Assembly (NCBI RefSeq): GCF_003205205.1
Contig: NZ_QJRL01000001.1
Span: 354,576 to 418,575 of the forward strand
Direction: 5' to 3'
DNA: 64,000 bases
DNA from: Pseudomonas sp. LB-090624
Lineage (GTDB): Bacteria; Pseudomonadota; Gammaproteobacteria; Pseudomonadales; Pseudomonadaceae
Shown here: piece by piece, positions 45,171-54,485 of the stretch
How positions within the stretch are numbered: position 1 is the first letter of the stretch
Layout of the letters: the number at the start of each line of letters is the position of its first letter
Program-made: the position numbers and the translations under genes
Notes under the pieces: generated by a model
Databases searched by the model: none
Seen by the model: the letters and a program-made list of their open reading frames with translations, nothing else
Told to the model about the DNA's origin: nothing

Positions 45171-47331
45171 GCACAGCATCCTGGCGCAGCCGCTCAAGCA
45201 GTGGCTGCAGTTCGCCCATCGGCAGTGGGCGCGCCAGCAGGTAGCCCTGCAGGTAGTCGCAGCCATGGCTTTCAAGAAACGCACGTTGCTCGGGGGTTTC
45301 CACACCCTCGCTGACCACCTGCAGGTGCAAGGTATGCGCCATGATGATGATCGCCTGGACGATTTCGCGGTCTTTCTGGCTGCCGGGTACGTCCTGCAGG
45401 AAAGTGCGGTCGATCTTCAGCACGTCCAGCGGCAGGCGTTTGAGATAGGCGAGGGAGGAGTAGCCGGTGCCGAAATCGTCGATCGACAGAGCCACGCCCA
45501 GGGCACGAACGCGCTTGAGTAGGTTGACAGTGCGCTGGATATCACCCATCAGGGCGTTTTCGGTTATCTCCAGCTCCAGCTGGCGCGCCGAGAGCCCGGC
45601 ATGGAACAGCGCCATCTCCACTTCGTGGGGGAGTTCGTCGTGGCTCAAGGTCACAGCCGAGCAATTGACCGTGACCTTGAGCTCGCCATAACCGTGGCGT
45701 TGCAGGTAGGCGAGGTCGGCACAGGCGTGGCGCAGCACCCACAGGTCAAGGTCGATGATCAGGCCGTTGGCTTCGGCAATACCGATAAAGCGATCGGGGC
45801 CGAGTAGGCCATGCTGCGGATGCTGCCAGCGCACCAAGGCCTCCAGTTTGGCCACATGCCCATGGCGCAGGTCAAAAATTGGCTGGTAATGCACGCACAA
45901 CCCGCGTTCTTCCAGCAGGGCCAGGCGCAGTTCTTCTTCCAGTTGCAAGGCAATCGAGGCCCGCGCCTTCAGGCTGTCGTTGAAGAAGTTGAGGCTGTTG
46001 CGCCCGTTGTCCTTGGATTGATACAGGGCCAGGTCGGCATGCTTGAGCAGCTCTTCGGCGGTTTTGCCATCGTCCGGGAAAATGCTGATGCCGATGCTGG
46101 TGGTCATGACCATCCGCCGGCCGCCAAGGTCGATGGGGTCTTTCATGCGTTGCATGATGCGCTGGCCGAGGTGGCGGGCTTCATCACGGTTGTTGAGGCT
46201 GGTGACCACGCAGAATTCGTCGCCGCCAAAGCGCGCCACCAGGTCGTGGCTACGGGTGGCCGCCTTGATGTGGTTGGCAATCACCTTGAGCAGCTGGTCA
46301 CCGGCGTCGTGACCGAGGCTGTCATTGATGCGCTTGAAATGGTCGATGTCGAGGAACATCACGGCCAGGCGGCTTTCGCTGGCCTGGTGCTCAGCCAGGC
46401 GTTCGGCGAGCACCTGGTTGAAGCCACGGCGATTGACCAGGTTGGTCAGGGCGTCATAGTGGGCCGCCTGCTGCAGCGAAGCGCGGGCTTGGTCCAGCTG
46501 GCTGAGCAGCTCGCTGACCCGGCGCAGGTCGTGGTCCTTGCTTTGCAGCTTTTTGTCCGCCAGCGCGGCACTGATGCTCGCGCCACTGATCAGCAAGGTG
46601 ATGAAGCCAATGCCCAGCGCCAGTTGGAGGCTGTTGTCGCCAGACGGCAGACGTAGCGCGGTATCGGCCGGAATGACCAGGGTCATGGCCGACATCGCGG
46701 TAAAGTGGGTGGCAACGATGCCGCCCGCCATCAGCAGGCTGGCGCCATATTTCATGGCTTGGTACAGGGTACCGCTGCCATTGCGGAAATAGCGGGCCAT
46801 GCACAGTGCAGCCAGGCTGGTGAGCAGGGCAATGGCGGCGGAGGTCAGTAGCAGCCCGGTCTGGTAGTACTGACGAGCGCCGGTTTCCATCGCGGCCATG
46901 CCGACAAAGTGCATCAGGATGATGCCCAGGCCGATCAGTACCGCGCTTTGCACGAAATGCCACCCACGCATCTGCTTGCGTTCGAGGCTGTGCATGGCCA
47001 GCCAGGCCACGCCCAGGGCGATAAGCAGCGAAAGGATGGTCAAGGAAACGTCGTAGTGCACTTCCACCGGGGCCTGAAAGGCCAGCATGCTGATGAAATG
47101 CATGGCCCAGATGCCACCCGCCAGGCAGCAGGCGCCGAGCATGTTCCATTGTCGGTGTGCGGTGGGGTCGTCGCTGTGAGACTGGCGCTCGGCCATGTCG
47201 AGGGTGGCGAAGCAGGCTGCGCAGGCGACGAAATAGGCGAGCAGAACCAGCAGCGGCTCATGCCGACAATCGATGACGATACGCCCGGATGCCGGAAGAT
47301 CGGCGAACAGTTGCAGCCCCAGCCACTCCAT
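45070..47331 (-). CDS. MHYT-GGDEF-EAL membrane c-di-GMP enzyme
   Basis: A 753-residue protein. The N-terminal MHYT sensor (about 1-250) has six or seven helices with MHFISM, MHFVGM and THFTAM motifs, proposed to bind copper and sense O2, CO or NO. Next come a GGDEF domain with an intact RFGGDEF site near 370 and an EAL domain (EALVRW near 500). Both catalytic domains look intact, as in P. aeruginosa MucR/NbdA-type proteins, which share this domain order. The last ~33 residues run beyond the usual EAL end into antisense of the dehydrogenase gene. The ATG lies at 47331; ribosome site modest. Confidence 0.9.
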   Translation of the reverse strand: MEWLGLQLFADLPASGRIVIDCRHEPLLVLLAYFVACAACFATLDMAERQSHSDDPTAHRQWNMLGACCLAGGIWAMHFISMLAFQAPVEVHYDVSLTILSLLIALGVAWLAMHSLERKQMRGWHFVQSAVLIGLGIILMHFVGMAAMETGARQYYQTGLLLTSAAIALLTSLAALCMARYFRNGSGTLYQAMKYGASLLMAGGIVATHFTAMSAMTLVIPADTALRLPSGDNSLQLALGIGFITLLISGASISAALADKKLQSKDHDLRRVSELLSQLDQARASLQQAAHYDALTNLVNRRGFNQVLAERLAEHQASESRLAVMFLDIDHFKRINDSLGHDAGDQLLKVIANHIKAATRSHDLVARFGGDEFCVVTSLNNRDEARHLGQRIMQRMKDPIDLGGRRMVMTTSIGISIFPDDGKTAEELLKHADLALYQSKDNGRNSLNFFNDSLKARASIALQLEEELRLALLEERGLCVHYQPIFDLRHGHVAKLEALVRWQHPQHGLLGPDRFIGIAEANGLIIDLDLWVLRHACADLAYLQRHGYGELKVTVNCSAVTLSHDELPHEVEMALFHAGLSARQLELEITENALMGDIQRTVNLLKRVRALGVALSIDDFGTGYSSLAYLKRLPLDVLKIDRTFLQDVPGSQKDREIVQAIIIMAHTLHLQVVSEGVETPEQRAFLESHGCDYLQGYLLARPLPMGELQPLLERLRQDAVLSPCCDTVLPGSPDLYAGNPGYRAGASTARRGH

Positions 47332-47540
47332 GGAATGCCTCTTGATCGAGTTTTCACTCGTCTGCGCTACAACCCTGTGCAGACTGTCCAGAGGCAGTAT
47401 AGGAAGAGGTGTTTAAGCCTTCCTGAATAATGGCATATTGATTTCTACCATTTGGTTATCGTTTCAATCGCTGCCAGGAATATTGCTGTCCCTGTGGGAG
47501 CGGGCCCCGCGCCCCCAGGGGCAGCGGGGCCTGATCTTGC
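47332..47540. repeat. spacer with REP-like GC palindrome
   Basis: The 209-bp gap between rapA and the MHYT gene contains CCTGTGGGAGCGGGCCCCGC (47491-47510) followed by CCCCCAGGGGCAGCGGGGCC, a REP-like palindrome similar to that at 4293. No gene is seen. Confidence 0.55.
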
Positions 47541-50387
47541 TTAGCCAGCCACCAGTACGCGAATGGCTTCCAGGCGCAGGGCGGCCTTCTCCAGCATCGC
47601 CAGGCCATCTTCGCGCTGCTTGCGCAAGGCGTCGATTTCGCTGTCACGTACACTCGGGTTGACCGCTCGCAACGCTACCAGGCGCGCCAGCTCTTCGTCG
47701 GCCTCGGCTGCGAGGCGGCGCTGGGCTTCGGCCACACGCTCGACGTGGGTCGGCAGAATTTTCTGCTCGCCGCCGCTGATACGCTTGGCCAGCACATCGC
47801 GCTGGGCCTGGACGAACTTGTTGGCGCTGGCTCGCGGCACGCTTTCGAGCTGATCGTTGAGGGTTTCGAACGCCACGCGCGATGCCAGGTCGTTGCCGTT
47901 GGCATCGAGCAGGCAGCGCAACGCAGCCGGTGGCAGATAGCGGCCCAGTTGCAGGCTGCGGGGTGCCACCACCTCGCTCACGAACAGCAGCTCCAGCAGC
48001 ACGGTACCCGGCTTCAGTGCTTTGTTCTTGATCAGCGCCACGGCGGTGTTGCCCATCGAACCGGACAGCACCAGGTCCATGCCGCCCTGCACCATCGGGT
48101 GTTCCCAGGTGAGGAACTGCATGTCCTCGCGAGACAGCGCCTGCACACGGTCGTAGGTGATGGTGACGCCTTCGTCGTCGCCCAGCGGGAAGCTGGCGTC
48201 GAGCATCTTCTCGCTCGGTTTGAGAATCAGGGCGTTTTCGGAATGGTCCTCGCTGTCGATACCGAAGGCGTCGAACAGGGTTTCCATGTAAATCGGCAGG
48301 GCGAATTGGTCGTCCTGTTCAAGAATGGCCTCCACCAGCGCTTCGCCCTCACCGGCGCCGCCAGAATTCAGCTCCAGCAGGCGATCCCGGCCGGTGTGCA
48401 GTTCGGCTTCCAGGCGCTCGCGCTCGCCGCGTGCGTCTGCCACCAGGGCCTCCCAGGCCTTGCTTTCACCACCTTCGAGCAGCGGCAGCAGGCGTGGGCC
48501 GAATTGGTGTTGCAGGGCATTGCCGGTCGGGCAGGTATTCAGGAAGGCGTTGAGGCCCTCGTGGTACCACTGGAACAGGCGTTCTTGCGGGCTGTCCTGC
48601 AGATACGGCACATGCAGCTGGATGGTGTGCTTCTGGCCGATCCGGTCGAGGCGGCCGATGCGCTGCTCCAGCAGGTCCGGGTGTGCCGGCAGGTCAAACA
48701 TCACCAGGTGGTGCGAAAACTGGAAGTTGCGGCCTTCACTGCCGATCTCGGAACAGATCAGCACTTGGGCGCCGAATTCTTCATCGGCGAAGTAGGCGGC
48801 GGCGCGGTCACGCTCGAGGATGCTCATGCCTTCATGGAACACCGAGGCCGGAATGCCGGAGCGCACGCGCAAGGCGTCTTCCAGGTCCATGGCGGTTTCA
48901 GCGTGGGCACAGATCACCAGTACCTTGGTGCGTTTGAGCATCTTCAGGGTGTCGATCAGCCAATCGACCCGGGGGTCGAAACGCCACCAGCGCTGGTCGT
49001 CGGCCACGTCACCCTGAGCCTGGAAGGCAACTTCCGGGTACAGCTCCGCTCGCTCGCCTGCTGGCAGGTCGCGGTACTGCTCGGGCATGGCCACCGGGTA
49101 AGGGTGCAACTGCCGCTCAGGGAAGCCCTGGACCGCAGCACGGGTGTTACGGAACAGCACGCGGCCAGTGCCGTGGCGGTCGAGCAGTTCGCGGATCAGG
49201 CGCGCGCTGGCCTGGGTGTCGCCATCGCTGACCGCGGCCAGAAGGGCTTCGCCCTCGGCGCCCAGAAAGCCCTGGATAGTGGCGTGAGCCTTGGGCGACA
49301 GGCGGCCTTCGTCAAGCAGTTCCTGCACGGCTTCGGCCACCGGGCGGTAGTGCTCGCTCTCGGCGCGGAAGGCGGCCAGGTCGTGGAAGCGGTTGGGGTC
49401 GAGCAGGCGCAGGCGGGCGAAGTGGCTGTCCTGGCCGAGCTGCTCGGGGGTGGCGGTGAGCAGCAGGACGCCCGGAATTACCTGGGACAGTTGCTCGACC
49501 AGGCCGTATTCGGCGCTGACCTGGTCTTCGTGCCAGACCAGGTGGTGGGCTTCGTCGACCACCATCAGGTCCCAGCCGGCGGCAAACAGCGCGTCCTGGG
49601 CCTTTTCGTCCTCGACCAGCCATTCCAGGGCAACCAGCGCCAGTTGGGCGTCTTCGAACGGGTTGCTGGCATCGCTTTCGATGAAGCGCTCGGCGTCGAA
49701 CAGTGCCACCTGCAGGTTGAAGCGACGGCGCATTTCCACCAGCCACTGGTGCTGGAGGTTTTCCGGCACCAGGATCAGTACGCGGCTGGCGCGGCCCGAC
49801 AGCAGTTGGCGGTGAATGACCAGGCCGGCCTCGATGGTTTTACCCAAGCCCACTTCGTCGGCCAACAATACCCGTGGGGCGCTGCGGTCGGCGACTTCGC
49901 GGGCGATGTGCAACTGGTGGGCGATGGGTTGCGCGCGACAACCGCCCAGGCCCCACAGTGGCGACTGCATCTGCTTGCTGGTGTGCTGCAGAGTGTTGTA
50001 GCGCAAGCTGAACCACGACAGCGGGTCGATCTGCCCGGCGAACAGGCGGTCGCTGGCCAGGCGGAACTGGATGAAGTTGGACAGCTGGGTTTCCGGCAGG
50101 GTACGCGGCTGGTTTTGCCCGTCCAGGCCGTGGTAGACCATCAGCCCGTCGATGTCCTCGACCTCACGCACGGTGAGCTTCCAGCCTTCGAAGTGGGTGA
50201 TCTGGTCACCTGGCGAGAAGCGCACGCGGGTCAGCGGCGCGTTGCGCAGGGAATACTGGCGGGTGTCGCCAGTGGCCGGGTAGAGCACGGTCAACAGGCG
50301 GCCATCCTGCGCCAGGATGGTACCCAGGCCGAGCTCTGCTTCGCTGTCGCTGATCCAGCGTTGCCCCGGTTGATACTGCTGCGCCAT
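47541..50387 (-). CDS. rapA: RNA polymerase-associated Swi2/Snf2 ATPase RapA
   Basis: A 948-residue Swi2/Snf2 ATPase that recycles RNA polymerase after termination. It has N-terminal Tudor-like domains (about 1-110), helicase motif [10 protein letters not shown] near 177, DEAHH near 280, and the C-terminal helicase half with [12 protein letters not shown] and [11 protein letters not shown] near 575. A RapA-C domain follows to the end. The length matches E. coli RapA (968). An 883-codon open frame on the opposite strand is a GC-bias shadow. Confidence 0.97.
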   Translation of the reverse strand: MAQQYQPGQRWISDSEAELGLGTILAQDGRLLTVLYPATGDTRQYSLRNAPLTRVRFSPGDQITHFEGWKLTVREVEDIDGLMVYHGLDGQNQPRTLPETQLSNFIQFRLASDRLFAGQIDPLSWFSLRYNTLQHTSKQMQSPLWGLGGCRAQPIAHQLHIAREVADRSAPRVLLADEVGLGKTIEAGLVIHRQLLSGRASRVLILVPENLQHQWLVEMRRRFNLQVALFDAERFIESDASNPFEDAQLALVALEWLVEDEKAQDALFAAGWDLMVVDEAHHLVWHEDQVSAEYGLVEQLSQVIPGVLLLTATPEQLGQDSHFARLRLLDPNRFHDLAAFRAESEHYRPVAEAVQELLDEGRLSPKAHATIQGFLGAEGEALLAAVSDGDTQASARLIRELLDRHGTGRVLFRNTRAAVQGFPERQLHPYPVAMPEQYRDLPAGERAELYPEVAFQAQGDVADDQRWWRFDPRVDWLIDTLKMLKRTKVLVICAHAETAMDLEDALRVRSGIPASVFHEGMSILERDRAAAYFADEEFGAQVLICSEIGSEGRNFQFSHHLVMFDLPAHPDLLEQRIGRLDRIGQKHTIQLHVPYLQDSPQERLFQWYHEGLNAFLNTCPTGNALQHQFGPRLLPLLEGGESKAWEALVADARGERERLEAELHTGRDRLLELNSGGAGEGEALVEAILEQDDQFALPIYMETLFDAFGIDSEDHSENALILKPSEKMLDASFPLGDDEGVTITYDRVQALSREDMQFLTWEHPMVQGGMDLVLSGSMGNTAVALIKNKALKPGTVLLELLFVSEVVAPRSLQLGRYLPPAALRCLLDANGNDLASRVAFETLNDQLESVPRASANKFVQAQRDVLAKRISGGEQKILPTHVERVAEAQRRLAAEADEELARLVALRAVNPSVRDSEIDALRKQREDGLAMLEKAALRLEAIRVLVAG

Positions 50388-50536
50388 ACTGCCTGAACTC
50401 CCGCGATGAAAAAGCCGATTATGTTAACGGATCGGCCGGTCAGACCAAAGTGCCGAGCGCACCGAAAGCATTCGAAAGCACAGTCTAGCCGTTTCATCGC
50501 CCTGTACTGCGCCGCCGACGAGGGCCACGGATCAAC

Positions 50537-51232
50537 ATGTCTGCCAAGCATTGCTGGATCAGCACCTCGATGGCCGTGGGCAGCCTGTTGCTGCTGAGCG
50601 GCTGCGAGCAGAAGAACTACGAGCCCTTGCCCCCCATTCCAATGGAGCAGCTTGAGGTACTGGGCGTGCAGACGCCAATCAAGAGCGTGCACTTTCGTGA
50701 CCGCGATGGCGAAGGCTTGCTGGTGTTGAGCCGCAGCGACGGCCAGGCCAGCGACCCCGAAAGCGAGCAGGAAGTGGACAAGGTGGTACTCAAGGCCACC
50801 TTGTACGGGCGTGCAGCCGAAAGCGATGCCTTCAAAGCGCGCTGGCAGATCGAACAGGAAACCACCTGCCCGGGGCTGGACCTGGATGTGGACTTCTATA
50901 ATGACGTGAGTGATGTCAGCGACCTGAACAAGGACGGCGTAGCCGAGGTGACGGTGGCCAGCCATGCCTTCTGTGGTGGCGGTATCGACCCCCACGACAT
51001 TGCCATCGAGATGCGCGAAGGGCAGGCGAGCTACACCATTACCGGCCAGTCGCTGATCACCCCGGCGGGCGAAGAACCGGTCGGCGGCGAGCGCGACGAC
51101 AGCGCCTCGCTGAAAGCCGCGCCGCAGGTATTGCGCGATCATATGGATGCAGTCTGGCAGCAGGTCTACAAGCGGCCGTGGAGCGAAGCCAGCCCACCCA
51201 GCGATGACGACCTTGACGACGAACCCGAGTAA
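50537..51232 (+). CDS. lipoprotein of unknown function
   Basis: A 231-residue predicted lipoprotein: signal peptide with lipobox LSGC near residue 24, then a mixed alpha/beta domain with an Asp-rich DLNKDGVAEVTV segment (EF-hand-like, near 134) and paired cysteines (TCPGLDLD, AFCGGG). The C-terminus is acidic (DDDLDDEPE). It somewhat recalls the M949_RS01915-type family, linked to surface polysaccharide, but I cannot confirm this. The ribosome site is weak. Confidence 0.7.
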   Translation: MSAKHCWISTSMAVGSLLLLSGCEQKNYEPLPPIPMEQLEVLGVQTPIKSVHFRDRDGEGLLVLSRSDGQASDPESEQEVDKVVLKATLYGRAAESDAFKARWQIEQETTCPGLDLDVDFYNDVSDVSDLNKDGVAEVTVASHAFCGGGIDPHDIAIEMREGQASYTITGQSLITPAGEEPVGGERDDSASLKAAPQVLRDHMDAVWQQVYKRPWSEASPPSDDDLDDEPE

Positions 51233-51295
51233 ATGTTGTCCAAGCCATCAAGGTAAACCCGCGCCTGCCGATACAGCGGGCATAGGAGAACGTCC

Positions 51296-51625
51296 ATGCT
51301 GCCGCCGCTCATTCCGCTCAGTGCCGCTCCGGTGACCTCGCAACAGGACCCGGTCAAGCCAACCCCCGACATCAAGCCGGTGGTGCCGACGCAGCCTGCG
51401 TCCGGCGAAAGTGCCATTGACCTCAAGCAGCAGCGCGACCCGCAGGAGCAGGCATTGCTGCTGCGCGATGACCAGCGGCGTCAGCAGCAACGCCGACAAC
51501 AGGGGGACCAGGGGCGCTATCAAGCCGTGCCCGGTGACGAGGTCAACGCCGACAACACCGTGCCGGTGGCTCCACTGATGGGCGAGCACGTACGCCAGGG
51601 CCTGCTGGTGGACATCGAAGTCTGA
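51296..51625 (+). CDS. small Pro/Gln-rich protein of unknown function
   Basis: A 109-residue protein: MLPPLIPLSAAPVTSQQ at the start, Pro-rich to residue 40, then a Gln/Arg-rich helix (QQRDPQEQALLLRDDQRRQQQRRQQGDQ) and a conserved-looking end (GEHVRQGLLVDIEV). The ATG is preceded by AGGAG at good spacing, which supports translation. There is no known domain. It lies between the lipoprotein gene and a 53-residue basic protein on the same strand. Confidence 0.65.
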   Translation: MLPPLIPLSAAPVTSQQDPVKPTPDIKPVVPTQPASGESAIDLKQQRDPQEQALLLRDDQRRQQQRRQQGDQGRYQAVPGDEVNADNTVPVAPLMGEHVRQGLLVDIEV

Positions 51626-51692
51626 CGCGGGGCTGGTCAGCGCCAGCGCCTGGCTTCATCATGCAAGCCTCAGTTGATCGTCGAGACCACCC

Positions 51693-51854
51693 ATGAGCCA
51701 AGACAACCTCATCGATTTCGATGCCGAACGCGCCAAGCGCGTCCATGACCTGAAGGAAAAGCGCCTGAACGAAATGCGCAATGCCTTCGAACAGGCCCTG
51801 CCGTTGGGCGCCAGCAAGAAAAAGAAACCCAAGGGCAAGCCGAAAAAGCGCTGA
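51693..51854 (+). CDS. 53-residue basic-tailed protein
   Basis: A short gene starting at an ATG: MSQDNLIDFDAERAKRVHD, a helical middle (EKRLNEMRNAFEQALPLG), and a Lys-rich end (SKKKKPKGKPKKR). It has the codon use and composition of a real small protein; it is not recognised as a family. The start is supported by context only, since the ribosome site is weak. The first ANR-like box (51858) begins 3 bp after its stop. Confidence 0.6.
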   Translation: MSQDNLIDFDAERAKRVHDLKEKRLNEMRNAFEQALPLGASKKKKPKGKPKKR

Positions 51855-51857
51855 AAC

Positions 51858-51871
51858 TTGACGCAAGTCAA
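51858..51871. promoter_or_regulatory. ANR/FNR-like box (distal)
   Basis: TTGAC-GCAA-GTCAA is a palindrome close to the FNR/ANR consensus TTGAT-N4-ATCAA, 132 bp before ccoM. It is weaker than the proximal box and may be an accessory site. Confidence 0.5.
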
Positions 51872-51908
51872 CCCTGCACCCGCCTCGCGTGCCCGGTCCC
51901 GGGCACCA

Positions 51909-51950
51909 TTGACCTCGATCAATTTCCCCACTCCCCGCATTGGTTAACTT
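51909..51950 (+). promoter_or_regulatory. ANR-type box and -10 of the ccoM promoter
   Basis: TTGAC-CTCG-ATCAA (51909-51922) is a near-consensus ANR/FNR box. A TAACTT -10 (51945-51950) follows at the distance expected for a class II site centred near -41.5, with a start point around 51957. Activation under low oxygen is predicted. Confidence 0.75.
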
Positions 51951-51989
51951 GCTCCCATCGGACAGCGGCAAACGAATGGGGAGGCCAAC

Positions 51990-52106
51990 ATGTTCTTCGA
52001 CAATGTGGTTATCGCCGGTGTGGTAACGGTCGGCCTGATGGTCGCTTTCTTTGCCGGTCTGGGCATTTTCATCTGGAAGGACTCGAACAAGCGCAAGCCG
52101 CGCTGA
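51990..52106 (+). CDS. ccoM: cbb3-type cytochrome c oxidase small subunit CcoM
   Basis: A 38-residue single-pass membrane protein, MFFDNVVIAGVVTVGLMV then a helix ending IFIWKDSNKRKPR. The shape and sequence match CcoM, the small extra subunit first found in the P. stutzeri cbb3 oxidase, which aids stability of the complex. It is monocistronic, with GGGGAGG before the ATG, a strong terminator after it and an ANR-type promoter in front, all in line with an oxygen-limited respiration gene. The rest of the oxidase is not in this window. Confidence 0.75.
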   Translation: MFFDNVVIAGVVTVGLMVAFFAGLGIFIWKDSNKRKPR

Positions 52107-52138
52107 CCTTCTGGGTATGCGAGCACGCAAGGCATTTA

Positions 52139-52165
52139 GGGCGACTTCGGTCGCCCATTTTTTTT
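52139..52165 (+). terminator. intrinsic terminator after ccoM
   Basis: GGGCGAC-TTCG-GTCGCCC followed by a T8 tract (52158-52165): stable tetraloop hairpin and U-run. Confidence 0.93.
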
Positions 52166-52291
52166 GCCTCAGATTCCTGTGATGCATGCGCGCCAATAAA
52201 GATGATTAGCTAGCTAATTATTCATTTACGCTTTATCCTGCTCTCCATTGTCTATCTTTTCAGTAAGATCATTCCCCGCAAGGTCCGCCGA

Positions 52292-54280
52292 GTGCCCATC
52301 ACCTTCCAGGCCCTGTTCGCCCCCAGCAGCCTCGCCCTCAAATTCGCCATCAAGACCCTGCTTGGCGGCGGCTTGGCGCTCTGGTTGGCGATGCGCTGGG
52401 GCCTGGAACAACCGTCGTGGGCTTTGATGACGGCCTTCATCGTCGCCCAGCCTCTATCTGGCATGGTGGTTCAAAAGGGCCTGGCGCGGTTGGCCGGCAC
52501 CTTGGTCGGCACTGCCATGTCGGTGCTGTTTATCGGCCTGTTCGCCCAGACCCCTTGGCTGTTTCTGCTCACCCTGGCCTTGTGGCTGGCGCTGTGCACC
52601 GCCGCGTCCACCCAGTTGCGCAGTGCCTGGGCTTACGCCTTCGTACTGGCCGGTTATACCGCGGCGATCATCGCATTGCCGGCAATCGACCACCCGCTCC
52701 AGGTATTCGATCAGGCCGTAGCCCGTTGCACCGAGATCTGCCTGGGAATTTTCTGCGCCACGGCCAGCAGTGCCTTGCTCTGGCCAATGCGGGTCGAACA
52801 GCAATTGGGTGGGCAGGCGCGGCAGGCCTGGCAGAACGGCCTGCAGGCCGCCAGTGCCATGCTGGGCGGCGAAGACGAGGCGCGCAAGGGCTTGCTGGAG
52901 AGCCTGGGACGCATCGTTGCCATCGACAGCCAGCGCGAACATGCCTGGTTCGAAGGCAATCGCGGTCGCCAGCGTGCGCGTGGCATTCGCGGCCTGAGCC
53001 AGAAACTGATGGTGCTGTTGCGTATTTCCAGGTCGGTGCGCCGGCAATGGCGGCAGTTGGATGAGCGCGAGGCCGAACGCCTTGCGCCTTGGTTGCAGCA
53101 AGTGCGCACGTCGCTGGGCAACCCCGATCAGCCCAGCTTGTTGTTGCTGCGCCAGCGCATCTGGGATGCCGCTCACGATGAGCGGATCAGTTCGGCCGAA
53201 CACTTCTGCCTGGCGCGCATGGCCTTGCTGCTGGACTACGCCATGGCCGCCGGCCAGGCGCTGGAGGATGTCGAAGCGGGCAGGGCGCCGAAGGATGTGG
53301 CCCAGGGCCTGGCGGTGCACCGTGACTGGTCATTGGCGTTGCTGTTCGGTTCGCGGAGTGCGCTAGCTTTTCTGGTCATGAGTGGTTTCTGGCTGGCCAC
53401 CGCTTGGCCTTCTGCACCGGGTGGTCTGGTGCTGACCTGCGTGGTCTGCAGCTTGTTCGCCAGTCGGGAGAACGGCGCCCAGATTGGCCTAAGTTTCTTG
53501 CGCGGTATCTTTCTGGCGATTCCCGCGGCATTTCTGGTCGGGCAGATTCTGCTGCCGCAATGGAGCAGCTTCGCCATGCTCTGCCTAGGCATGGGGGTGC
53601 CGCTGTTTTTCGGCGCTTTGGGCATGGCCCACCCACGTACCGGTGCCACGGCCACCTCCTATTGCCTGCATTTCATCGTGCTGGTGTCGCCACTGAACGC
53701 CATGCAGTTCGGCGTGGCGACCATGCTGAACAGCGCACTGGCCATGTTGGTTGGTGTGTCGGCGGCGGTCATGGCCTTTCGTTTGTTGGTGTTCCGCCAC
53801 CCGGCCTGGCTGGGCCGACGCCTGCGCGCCGCCACCCAGAGCGATCTGGTGCGCCTGACCCGGCGTGACCTGCGCGGGGCCGATACCTGGTTTGGCGGGC
53901 GTATGGCCGACCGGTTGATGCAACTGGCGCGACATGCCAGTGAATTACCGGAAAGCGAAGGCAAGCGCTGGGACGACGGCCTGCATGGGCTGGATATCGG
54001 TGACGAACTGGTCCACCTGCGCATGTGTCTCGCGGTCGCCCAGGCCCCCTTGGGGCAGGCCGAACGTGAGTACCTGCAGCAGGTGGAGGCGGTACTGGCC
54101 AAAGGGCCAGCGGCCGGCCGTGGGCAGCGCCTTGACAGCGCCAGTGAACAGTTCATTGCCGCCTTGCGCCGCTTGCCTGCCAGCGACCCGCTGCGTTTGG
54201 CAGAGGGTGCGGTGCTGCAATTGCAGAAAAGCTGGGGCAAATGGTGCCGCTGGCAGGAGGAAGCTCATGGGGTTGCGTGA
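52292..54280 (+). CDS. FUSC/AaeB-type efflux pump membrane subunit
   Basis: A 662-residue protein with two halves, each with about five or six membrane helices (FUSC repeats), at roughly 20-165 and 355-500, separated by cytoplasmic domains. The arrangement is that of AaeB, the p-hydroxybenzoate efflux pump. The start is a GTG at 52292 after AAGG. It overlaps the following DUF1656 gene by 14 bp and is followed by a HlyD-type adaptor, the standard AaeB-X-A set. The substrate in this host is unknown but probably an aromatic acid. Confidence 0.85.
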   Translation: MPITFQALFAPSSLALKFAIKTLLGGGLALWLAMRWGLEQPSWALMTAFIVAQPLSGMVVQKGLARLAGTLVGTAMSVLFIGLFAQTPWLFLLTLALWLALCTAASTQLRSAWAYAFVLAGYTAAIIALPAIDHPLQVFDQAVARCTEICLGIFCATASSALLWPMRVEQQLGGQARQAWQNGLQAASAMLGGEDEARKGLLESLGRIVAIDSQREHAWFEGNRGRQRARGIRGLSQKLMVLLRISRSVRRQWRQLDEREAERLAPWLQQVRTSLGNPDQPSLLLLRQRIWDAAHDERISSAEHFCLARMALLLDYAMAAGQALEDVEAGRAPKDVAQGLAVHRDWSLALLFGSRSALAFLVMSGFWLATAWPSAPGGLVLTCVVCSLFASRENGAQIGLSFLRGIFLAIPAAFLVGQILLPQWSSFAMLCLGMGVPLFFGALGMAHPRTGATATSYCLHFIVLVSPLNAMQFGVATMLNSALAMLVGVSAAVMAFRLLVFRHPAWLGRRLRAATQSDLVRLTRRDLRGADTWFGGRMADRLMQLARHASELPESEGKRWDDGLHGLDIGDELVHLRMCLAVAQAPLGQAEREYLQQVEAVLAKGPAAGRGQRLDSASEQFIAALRRLPASDPLRLAEGAVLQLQKSWGKWCRWQEEAHGVA

Positions 54281-54473
54281 GTGGGCAGTGGGCGGCGTGC
54301 TGCTCAGCCCGTTTCTACTTTATGTGTTACTGGCGCTGGCGTTGACTGGCCTGTTGCGCTTGCTGGTTCAGGCCACGCCACTGGGGCGGTGGATCTGGCA
54401 TGAAGCGCTGTTCGATGCGGCGCTGTTCGTTTGTGTGTTGTTCCTGGTGGTACGCCTGCTGGGAGCTTTATAA
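54267..54473 (+). CDS. DUF1656 (AaeX-like) small membrane protein
   Basis: A 68-residue protein with two membrane helices (about 10-32 and 46-65), corresponding to AaeX of aae operons. Its function is not known, but it is always found with the FUSC pump and HlyD adaptor. The ATG overlaps the pump gene, with GGAGGA in front. Confidence 0.85.
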   Translation: MGLREWAVGGVLLSPFLLYVLLALALTGLLRLLVQATPLGRWIWHEALFDAALFVCVLFLVVRLLGAL

Positions 54474-54485
54474 AGGAGTGTTTCG

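Noticed and set aside
47745..50396. 883-codon open frame opposite rapA
   Set aside because: It mirrors rapA third-position GC bias; composition is Gln/Val/Ala-rich without domains, and rapA is clear.
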